Of a stretch of 6,009 nt of DNA, positions 1 through 4,678 are shown piece after piece (positions within the stretch are counted from its first letter, which is position 1; each line of letters begins with the position of its first letter). This DNA is from Deltaproteobacteria bacterium. Lineage in GTDB: Bacteria; Desulfobacterota; Desulfobacteria; Desulfobacterales; ETH-SRB1. Location of the stretch: contig QMMZ01000145.1 in NCBI GenBank assembly GCA_003647525.1, positions 1-6,009 on the forward strand, given 5' to 3'. Made by a program: the position numbers and the translations under genes. The notes under the pieces were generated by a model, which was given only the letters and a program-made list of their open reading frames with translations, ran no database searches and was not told the origin of the DNA.

Positions 1-73
1 AAAAACTCTTTTTTTTCGAGGAGTCGGTATCCTCTCTTAAGAAAGTGTCTACGAATAGTTTACCATATCATCT

Positions 74-288
74 TTATCGACTGTATAAATTTTCTCCCCA
101 TCTAATTGCCTCATAATCAGGGTTTTGCTTTCTACCTTCGGCCAGATCGGCAAGGAAAGAGATGGTTTCTTTTGTTGCTATGGACTCAATTTCTCTACTA
201 CATGAAAGATGTTTTGAACTTGCCAAGAAAAAACTCGTAATTTTTAATGGTATTGCAGACAAAAAATGATGGCATCTGAAACTTTCAT
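74..288 (-). pseudogene. Remnant of a tyrosine recombinase (integrase) N-terminal domain
   Basis: Read on the minus strand, an ATG at 286-288 begins MKVSDAIIFCLQYH and then hits a stop. A second frame carries TIKNYEFFLGKFKTSF, and a third carries SREIESIATKETISFL followed by ADLAEGRKQ. Laid end to end, these match in order the pattern I know from the SAM-like N-terminal (core-binding) domain of bacterial phage-type integrases, which bind recombination sites in DNA. About nine residues are missing between the first two pieces, and a one-base frameshift lies near 196-208. Similarity stops at about 125, after EGRKQ; the last residues to the stop at 74 look unrelated. The catalytic domain (R-H-R-Y) is absent. 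A TTG at 260-262 opens a 62-codon frame through the last piece, but I do not think it is a functional start. The assignment rests on recalled family sequence, not a search. Confidence 0.5.
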
Positions 289-341
289 GATATTTCTCTT
301 TTTAAAGTTCGGTAGTATCTATAAAGAAGGTGAGTATTTTG

Positions 342-500
342 TTCGGGAAACCTCGATGTGGGGTTAAATTTATCGAGAAAACGAATCTCCTAAAATTTGA
401 CTATGGTGAAAGTCAAGACATGTATATCCAATCTGAACCGATGGCCTGAAGATTTACGAACTTCAGAAATGTGGGTTGGGCTCGGACAAACCCAACTAGC
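342..500 (+). ncRNA. Candidate structured RNA: four consecutive hairpins, possible group II intron or transposon RNA fragment
   Basis: This noncoding stretch holds four perfect 6-bp stems in a row: CTCGAT 352-357 with ATCGAG 372-377, TTGACT 397-402 with AGTCAA 411-416, CTGAAG 446-451 with CTTCAG 461-466, and GTTGGG 475-480 with CCCAAC 491-496. Loops are 14, 8, 9 and 10 bases. It is purine-rich and GC-richer than its flanks, and no long reading frame fits it. The strand is not fixed by the stems; plus is preferred because purine-rich single-stranded loops such as GGGAAA and GGTGAAAG read that way. Its general look recalls domain I of bacterial group II introns, or the noncoding end of an IS605-superfamily element. 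No domain V, reverse transcriptase or TnpB/IscB gene is present, so it would be a solo or truncated copy. No T-run follows the last stem, so it is not a simple terminator. Confidence 0.38.
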
Positions 501-570
501 TGACAATCCGTTTAATTAAACCCAAATATAGCTATCTTTCTGTTTTATAATGTTAATCTCCCATTCTTTT

Positions 571-1485
571 TCAAAGTCCCGCAGCTTTGTTTAAGTCTGC
601 CAGGATATTTTTTTCATCAGCATTATGCATCATGGCACTCATTCTGATTGATTCTGTGGCCTGACCAGGACAGGAAAAACAGGCGGCCCCGTAATATTTT
701 CTGAATACTTTGTCTGTTGCTGGGTACACCTTGAGGATGTCACCTATTACGTGATGCTGGGCAATGACGTCGCCCTGTTTCAGGGTGGTATGGACGGAGG
801 AGAGGGTAACGGGTTGTGGGTCAGAAGGGGCTTTTTCTTTCTCCAGAGCATTGGCCGCCTGGTTGAGAAGGCTAATCATCAGGTCAAGGTCAAGCCCGTG
901 ACGCTCGCAAGCCATGCCCAGGGTAACCGGTAATCCTTTAACTTTTTCAAGATGGGCGGGATCTTTCAGTGGAGTGAAACCGTTACTTATGAGGATATCC
1001 ACTGATTCCGGCCATTGTGTTATGATGTCGCCCATTTTGGTATCAGGGGTGATGTAAATTTTTGGTTCCGGAGCGGTTGTTGCCTCTATTTCCTCGCTTT
1101 CGTTTTCTACTGGTTCCAGTAATGTCACTCCCAGGTTGAGAGCAAACATAGCCACAGAAAGTACGTTGAGAAGGGCAAAGAGTGTGAAACCGGTTGAGGG
1201 TCGCTCGGCGGCGGTGGCAACCATGCCGATCAGACCAAGGTTGGCGGCATAAAAATGGAGCGGCACCCATTGTGGCCACTTAAGGTTTTTAGCATTAAAT
1301 CTGGGAAGAATAAAATATCCTATTCCATAGATCATCATAGCCATGAATCCAAGCAGGTTAAAATGAATATGGGCAAAAGAAACCCATTCGGGGGCGTTTG
1401 TTGTACCCATCCAGATGCCGAGGGCAGCTGCCATAAAAAAATAGAAGAGTGAGGCAACTACAAAACCTTTTGTATATTTATCCAT
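571..1485 (-). CDS. Membrane protein: cbb3-oxidase subunit I-like four-helix domain fused to two DUF1858 domains
   Basis: A 304-residue protein. Residues about 7-27, 38-60, 78-93 and 100-123 are hydrophobic, giving four probable membrane helices. The second carries AHIHFNLLGF and the following GYFILPRF, a pattern typical of short heme-copper oxidase subunit I (CcoN)-like and NnrS-like proteins; His39, His41 and His77 are possible heme ligands. An acidic linker (124-141) leads to two soluble DUF1858-type modules. The first (about 142-212) has the GF..L.DP, TL and LLN signature but lacks the paired cysteines. The second (about 235-302) has CFSC (Cys269, Cys272) and ends in ILADLN. DUF1858 is related to the N-terminal domain of ScdA/YtfE iron-centre repair proteins and often accompanies hybrid cluster proteins. 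A role in redox or nitric-oxide response is therefore plausible but inferred. The copper-site helices are missing, so it is not an oxidase. The ATG at 1483-1485 has AGGAGG seven bases upstream (1493-1498). It is transcribed divergently from its right neighbour. Confidence 0.85.
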   Translation of the reverse strand: MDKYTKGFVVASLFYFFMAAALGIWMGTTNAPEWVSFAHIHFNLLGFMAMMIYGIGYFILPRFNAKNLKWPQWVPLHFYAANLGLIGMVATAAERPSTGFTLFALLNVLSVAMFALNLGVTLLEPVENESEEIEATTAPEPKIYITPDTKMGDIITQWPESVDILISNGFTPLKDPAHLEKVKGLPVTLGMACERHGLDLDLMISLLNQAANALEKEKAPSDPQPVTLSSVHTTLKQGDVIAQHHVIGDILKVYPATDKVFRKYYGAACFSCPGQATESIRMSAMMHNADEKNILADLNKAAGL

Positions 1486-1530
1486 AACAAAGCCTCCTGC
1501 TTATTTGGTCGGATTGGTTTGGTGAGTTTG

Positions 1531-1559
1531 ATTATATTTATAATTGTATGTAATTGTAA
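1531..1559 (-). promoter_or_regulatory. Putative sigma-70-type promoter of the membrane/DUF1858 gene
   Basis: Read on the minus strand, a perfect -10 hexamer TATAAT (1531-1536) lies 17 bases from a weak -35 TTACAA (1554-1559, 3 of 6 matches). Transcription would start near 1524, leaving a leader of about 39 bases that ends in the strong AGGAGG ribosome binding site. A weak -35 is common where an activator is needed, and repeats overlap the site (see findings). This rests on motif matching only. Confidence 0.4.
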
Positions 1560-1560
1560 G
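1541..1560. repeat. Tandem 10-base direct repeat in the divergent intergenic region
   Basis: TAATTGTATG at 1541-1550 is followed at once by TAATTGTAAG at 1551-1560, nine of ten bases identical. It abuts and partly shares the inverted repeat ATTATATTTATAAT (1531-1544). A spacing of about one helical turn would put both copies on the same face of the DNA, as for a dimeric regulator. The repeat overlaps the predicted -35 region of the minus-strand gene. Confidence 0.45.
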
Positions 1561-1672
1561 GGGATAGGCAAGGTGTTTTGATCATAAAGGCTGTTATGTA
1601 AATAATATGATGATGAAAATAATGAATTGTCATGTTTTTCATTGTCAAAATAGGGCAACTTTCATTTCACGC

Positions 1673-1701
1673 ATGACCGGCTGTTTAGCAAGTGCTATAG
1701 T
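1673..1701 (+). promoter_or_regulatory. Putative promoter of the pflX-like gene
   Basis: ATGACC (1673-1678, 4 of 6 to the -35 consensus) lies 17 bases before TATAGT (1696-1701, 5 of 6 to the -10 consensus). Start of transcription would be near 1708, giving a leader of about 80 bases before the TTG start codon. The rest of the 302-base divergent region (1486-1787) holds the minus-strand promoter and repeats, and two copies of ATTGTCA (1626-1632, 1641-1647). I see no gene in it. Confidence 0.3.
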
Positions 1702-1787
1702 TTTCTTATGGTTAATTTTTATCACAAATCCTTTAAAAGAAGACAGTCATCAGGGACTGGCTGGAATAGCAGGCGTTTAAGGTTATT

Positions 1788-2726
1788 TTGCGCAAGAAAA
1801 CTCCTTCATACTTAAAGAAATTTGACTCAGGCGAACTTCAGTCTTGTACTGAAAAAGCGAGAAAAATTCTTCAATGCTGTACTCTTTGTCCGCATTGCTG
1901 CAAGATTGACCGTTTGCAAAACGAAACCGGTATATGCCGGACAGGAGCCTTTACCAAAGTCTATAGTTACTCCTCTCATTTTGGTGAAGAGAGCCCTCTC
2001 GTTGGTTCCAGCGGTTCTGGAACGATATTTTTCAGCTCCTGCAACCTGGGTTGTGTCTTCTGTCAAAACTATGAAATCAGCCATCTTGATGAGGGCGTTG
2101 AGGCAAGTCCCGGGCAGTTGGCGGCCATGATGCTCGGCCTTCAAGAACAAGGGTGCCACAACATTAATTTCGTTACTCCCAGCCATGTGGTTCCTCAAAT
2201 ACTGAAAGCTCTTGTTGAGGCTATTCCTCTGGGGCTCAAGATTCCTCTTGTCTATAACAGCAGTGGTTATGACTCGGTGGATACCCTCCGATTGCTTGAT
2301 GGAATAATTGATATCTATATGCCGGATTTTAAATTCTGGGAAAAAGATTCAGCCACTCAATTCACCAATGCAGCCGATTATTCTGAAGTTGCTCAAAAAT
2401 CCATTACTGAAATGTTCCGCCAGGTGGGTGATCTTCGGATCAATGACCAAGGTGTAGCCACCCATGGTCTTCTTGTTCGTCACCTTGTTATGCCGGACTG
2501 TCTTGATGAAACAAAAGCAATATTGGCCTTTCTCTCAAAACTTTCGAAGAGAACATATACAAATATCATGGATCAGTACCGACCGTGTGGTAAGGCTTTT
2601 GAGTTTTCGCAGTTAGGGAGAAAGATAACCAAAGAAGAGTTTGATGCCGCCCTCATGTATGCCAGAGAAGTTGGTCTGACAAGGCTGGAACAAAAGGATT
2701 GGAGTAAGTTTTTGAGGTTGGTTTGA
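1788..2726 (+). CDS. pflX: PflX-family radical SAM protein (COG1313 type, annotated as pyruvate formate-lyase activating enzyme-like)
   Basis: A 312-residue, probably cytosolic radical S-adenosylmethionine enzyme. The SAM-cluster motif CNLGCVFC (CxxxCxxC, Cys85, Cys89, Cys92) follows SGSGTIFFSS, and QNYEIS comes after it; this arrangement is typical of the PflX family. A second cysteine set near the N-terminus (Cys31, Cys34, Cys37, Cys50) may hold another cluster or a zinc. NSSGYDS, the IYMPDFKF strand and the late MDQYRPC motif also match the family, and the length is normal. Members are named after pyruvate formate-lyase activase, but their true substrates are mostly unknown, and no glycyl-radical enzyme gene lies next to it here. 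The start is taken as TTG (1788-1790), with a weak AAGG five bases upstream. The frame has an upstream stop at 1767-1769 and no ATG before the conserved region. It runs in the same direction as the next two genes. Confidence 0.85.
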   Translation: MRKKTPSYLKKFDSGELQSCTEKARKILQCCTLCPHCCKIDRLQNETGICRTGAFTKVYSYSSHFGEESPLVGSSGSGTIFFSSCNLGCVFCQNYEISHLDEGVEASPGQLAAMMLGLQEQGCHNINFVTPSHVVPQILKALVEAIPLGLKIPLVYNSSGYDSVDTLRLLDGIIDIYMPDFKFWEKDSATQFTNAADYSEVAQKSITEMFRQVGDLRINDQGVATHGLLVRHLVMPDCLDETKAILAFLSKLSKRTYTNIMDQYRPCGKAFEFSQLGRKITKEEFDAALMYAREVGLTRLEQKDWSKFLRLV

Positions 2727-2802
2727 GGTCGCTCTGATACTGTTCCTGGTTCCCGGTGGTGAAAAAAGAGACACATATATTTGATTTTCTAGCCATAATG
2801 AA

Positions 2803-2913
2803 TTAAACGGCAGGCTTTGTGGAACAAGTATCTTCAGTCGACCTGTAATTCGTATCCAGTTTTTTGCATAGATTCAAGGCCTCGGTGTTTGCGTAATTTA
2901 ATTGAAAATCCAT
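2803..2913 (-). pseudogene. Possible fragment of a GNAT acetyltransferase C-terminus
   Basis: On the minus strand, an ATG at 2911-2913 opens a 36-codon frame containing LNYANTEALNLCKKL, and the frame stays open upstream of the ATG with RLHAMD. The NTEAL.LCKKL pattern resembles the end of GNAT acetyltransferases, where N..A..L..KLGF contacts the cofactor. The GF dipeptide is replaced and no acetyl-CoA loop (R/QxxGxG/A) is present. No ribosome binding site precedes the ATG. It may be a decayed remnant or chance; the rest of the 2727-2972 gap shows nothing I can name. Confidence 0.2.
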
Positions 2914-2972
2914 AGCGTGTAACCGGTGTAGATTGTTTGATACAAAACAATATATCAATTCAAATCAAAATA

Positions 2973-3641
2973 ATGAAAATAGCATTATTCAGCGATACCC
3001 ATGCATTACATGGGCAAGTTACTATTCCGGATGCAGATATTTTAATATTTGCCGGTGATATGACCCATTGTAAAACCTCTCGGGACGTTTTTGAATTTAA
3101 TAGTTTTTTGGGGTCCCTGCCTCATAAGCACAAAATCGTAGTTGGTGGCAACCATGATCTCAGGCTTGCACGTGATCCGAAAAAAGCAAAATTTCTTTTC
3201 ACGGAAGCTGTTTATTTACTGGATGATTTTGTTGTCATTTCCGGGATAACTATCTACGGGGCTCCCTGGCAGCCGATATTTAACGATCGTGCGTGTGATG
3301 CTTTTGCCTTGCCGCGGGGTAAAGCGCTAAAAGAAAAATGGGATATGATCCCTTCTGATGTAGATATTTTAGTGACTCATACTCCGCCTGCAGGCATTCT
3401 TGATCAAAACGGTCCGGTTTCCCATGGTTGTTCGGACCTCACAGCTGCTGTGACCATGCGGAAGCCAAAATATCATGTTTTCGGTCATATTCACAATCAT
3501 CACGGAATGATTAAACATGGCTCTACAAGTTATTTAAATTGCAATGTTCAAGGAGAAAACGGTGCCTTAAGACCCGCACTTTTACTTGACTATTACTCAG
3601 GGGAAGTCCTGGAAGGTGTGAATAGAGAGGTGACTGTTTGA
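2973..3641 (+). CDS. Calcineurin-like metallophosphoesterase, MPPED1/MPPED2 type
   Basis: A 222-residue soluble, two-metal phosphoesterase with every active-site motif: SDTH (Asp8, His10), GDMTH (Asp29), GGNHD (Asn60, His61), THTPP (His136) and GHIH (His172, His174). The IYGAPWQP segment and the stretch THTPPAGILD followed by SHGC are diagnostic of the MPPED (239FB/239AB) branch rather than general MPP enzymes. Animal relatives are weak phosphodiesterases acting on cyclic nucleotides and model substrates; the natural bacterial substrate is not known. Animal MPPED2 has a glycine in place of the first histidine of GHxH, while this protein keeps both, which favours full activity. The start is set at ATG 2973 because MKIALFSDTH is the usual beginning. 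A TTG at 2937 in the same frame would add twelve unconserved residues. No good ribosome binding site is seen before either start. It lies 246 bases after the PflX-like gene and 135 before the flavoprotein gene. Confidence 0.88.
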   Translation: MKIALFSDTHALHGQVTIPDADILIFAGDMTHCKTSRDVFEFNSFLGSLPHKHKIVVGGNHDLRLARDPKKAKFLFTEAVYLLDDFVVISGITIYGAPWQPIFNDRACDAFALPRGKALKEKWDMIPSDVDILVTHTPPAGILDQNGPVSHGCSDLTAAVTMRKPKYHVFGHIHNHHGMIKHGSTSYLNCNVQGENGALRPALLLDYYSGEVLEGVNREVTV

Positions 3642-3711
3642 GTTCGCTTTGAGGTTGTATTAATTACTAACAATCAGATAAATTAAAAAAAATCAGGTAT
3701 ACGGAACGTGT

Positions 3712-3742
3712 GTTTGAGATCGTTCAAACTCAGACATGTCTG
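3712..3742. promoter_or_regulatory. Possible operator: hairpin followed by a perfect 12-base palindrome
   Basis: GTTTGA (3712-3717) and TCAAAC (3724-3729) form a six-base inverted repeat around a six-base loop. One base later, CAGACATGTCTG (3731-3742) is a perfect palindrome. Both sit in the gap before the flavoprotein gene, ending 34 bases before its ATG. Two adjacent symmetric sites at this position suit a dimeric repressor or activator, or a structured leader. No convincing promoter hexamers could be placed beside them, so the role is unproved. Confidence 0.35.
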
Positions 3743-3776
3743 GCAAATAAAACGCATATCAAGGGATGTATCAACA

Positions 3777-4382
3777 ATGAAAATTATCGGTGTATCGGCG
3801 AGTGGAAGGAAAAACAAATCTACCTGTTTTATGTTGGAGCAATGTCTTAATGAGGCCAAGCGCACAGCTGAGGTTTCGGGAAAAAGTCTTGAGGTTGAAC
3901 TGATTGATCTTGCCCCTTTAAAAATTCATGGCTGTATTGCTTGTGATAAATGCAAAAAAGGCGTGTTGTGCAGTCAGCAGGATGATTACCAATCATTGAT
4001 TCCCAAGCTTGCTGATCCCAAAGTTGCAGGAATTATAATGGCAACTCCTGTTTATATGGGGAGTATGTCAAGTCAGGCCAAGGCATTTATTGATCGGACT
4101 GTTCTGTTCAGGCGTAATGGTTTCATGTTTAAAAATAAACTCGGGGGAGTGATAACAGTGGGTGGCTCACGAAACGGAGGCCAGGAATTAACCATACAAG
4201 CTGTCCATGCGGCAATGATGATCCACGATATGATCATCGTTGGTGATGGCGATCATTTTGGCGGTGCTGGATGGGCCAATCATCCCGATGGTATTCAAGG
4301 TGACACAACAGGTGTTGCAACCGCCAGAAATCTTGGCAGACGAATGGGTGAAGTTGCCAGGATGATGCAAGATGGGTCATGA
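3777..4382 (+). CDS. Iron-sulfur flavoprotein of the NADPH-dependent FMN reductase family (Isf-like)
   Basis: A 201-residue, flavodoxin-fold, probably cytosolic electron-transfer protein. The FMN phosphate loop is SASGRKNKST (7-16). A compact cluster motif C-x2-C-x2-C-x5-C (Cys53, Cys56, Cys59, Cys65) sits after the second strand; this spacing is the signature of Isf proteins, which carry a [4Fe-4S] cluster next to FMN. ATPVYMGSMSSQAKAFIDR (89-107) is the conserved flavin-binding and dimer segment, and GGSRNGGQE (129-137) forms the next flavin-contact loop. Studied archaeal Isf proteins take electrons from ferredoxin, and some reduce oxygen or peroxide, so a redox or oxygen-defence role is likely but inferred. 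The start is ATG 3777, with AAGGGA (3761-3766) ten bases upstream; a GTG at 3708 would add 23 unconserved residues reading through the palindromes. The stop lies inside the palindrome GGGTCATGACCC, and a terminator follows directly. Confidence 0.87.
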   Translation: MKIIGVSASGRKNKSTCFMLEQCLNEAKRTAEVSGKSLEVELIDLAPLKIHGCIACDKCKKGVLCSQQDDYQSLIPKLADPKVAGIIMATPVYMGSMSSQAKAFIDRTVLFRRNGFMFKNKLGGVITVGGSRNGGQELTIQAVHAAMMIHDMIIVGDGDHFGGAGWANHPDGIQGDTTGVATARNLGRRMGEVARMMQDGS

Positions 4383-4428
4383 CCCGTTGCAAAGAAAGTT
4401 GCCATTCTTCGAGGAGAACGGGTTTTTT
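4382..4428 (+). terminator. Probable intrinsic terminator after the iron-sulfur flavoprotein gene
   Basis: ACCCGTT (4382-4388) pairs perfectly with AACGGGT (4417-4423), and the run TTTTTT spans 4423-4428. The 28-base loop holds an inner stem, AAGAA (4392-4396) with TTCTT (4405-4409). The hairpin starts at the stop codon. An alternative outer pairing, CATGAC (4378-4383) with GTCATG (4429-4434), encloses it. The remainder of the gap to 4678 holds a second hairpin and the promoter of the next gene. Confidence 0.6.
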
Positions 4429-4486
4429 GTCATGTAGCAGGGTTGTTGTCGGAGTGCTGCCATAATCATGGCCAGGTCAGATTATT

Positions 4487-4524
4487 GTCTCGCGAGGAGG
4501 GGAGGTTTTTTCCTCTAGCGAGGC
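4487..4524. repeat. Stable imperfect hairpin of unknown role
   Basis: CTCGC (4489-4493) pairs with GCGAG (4518-4522), extended outward by a T-G wobble and a G-C pair (4487 with 4524). Inside it, GAGGA (4494-4498) pairs with TCCTC (4511-4515), with a two-base bulge. The T-run lies in the loop, not after the stem, so it does not look like a terminator on either strand. It could be a copy of a small dispersed palindromic element. Confidence 0.45.
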
Positions 4525-4629
4525 TATCAGAACATGAAAATCTGCTTCAGGAATGTCTAGTTTACTAGCCTGGATATAAATAAAGCAAAAGTAAGAATAA
4601 CGTAGGATTTCATTATTATAGGAAAATAT

Positions 4630-4659
4630 TTGAAATTTGAGAAATGCATTTTTTATATC
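4630..4659 (+). promoter_or_regulatory. Putative promoter of the U32-family gene
   Basis: TTGAAA (4630-4635, 5 of 6 to the -35 consensus) and TATATC (4654-4659, 4 of 6 to the -10) are 18 bases apart. The predicted start near 4665 leaves only about 14 bases before the ATG, consistent with the lack of a Shine-Dalgarno site. In such AT-rich DNA, chance matches are likely. Confidence 0.35.
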
Positions 4660-4678
4660 ACTAAATTTAATTCATCTT

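Noticed and set aside
18..34. GAGGA/TCCTC inverted repeat beside a T-run at the left edge
   Set aside because: The T-run precedes the stem on the plus strand and becomes an A-run after it on the minus strand, so it is not a terminator in either direction.
475..496. GTTGGG/CCCAAC hairpin as a terminator for the minus-strand gene
   Set aside because: No T-run follows the stem on either strand; better treated as part of the structured block.
751..1452. Open frames of 60-78 codons on both strands inside the membrane/DUF1858 gene
   Set aside because: They overlap a gene with clear domains, show no family motifs and have no ribosome binding sites; treated as shadows.
1574..1590. Possible FNR-type site (TTTTGATCATAAAG)
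   Set aside because: Only one half-site resembles the TTGAT-N4-ATCAA consensus; the other half does not match.
1458..1658. 66-codon minus-strand frame across the start of the membrane gene
   Set aside because: It covers the promoter and ribosome binding site of the real gene, and its low-complexity composition reflects AT-rich DNA.
1827..2198. 123-codon minus-strand frame inside the PflX-like gene
   Set aside because: It is antisense to the highly conserved radical SAM region and has no recognisable protein features.
2937..2972. TTG start giving a 12-residue N-terminal extension of the metallophosphoesterase
   Set aside because: The added residues are unconserved and the ATG at 2973 gives the canonical MKIALFSDTH start; no ribosome binding site favours the TTG.
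4480..4671. 64-codon open stretch on the minus strand ending at 4477 (includes SKLDIPEADFHVLIASLEE)
   Set aside because: The C-terminal half looks protein-like, but there is no ATG, GTG or TTG start, and the frame crosses the predicted promoter of the U32 gene and the 4487-4524 hairpin. It might be a gene remnant, but the evidence is too thin.
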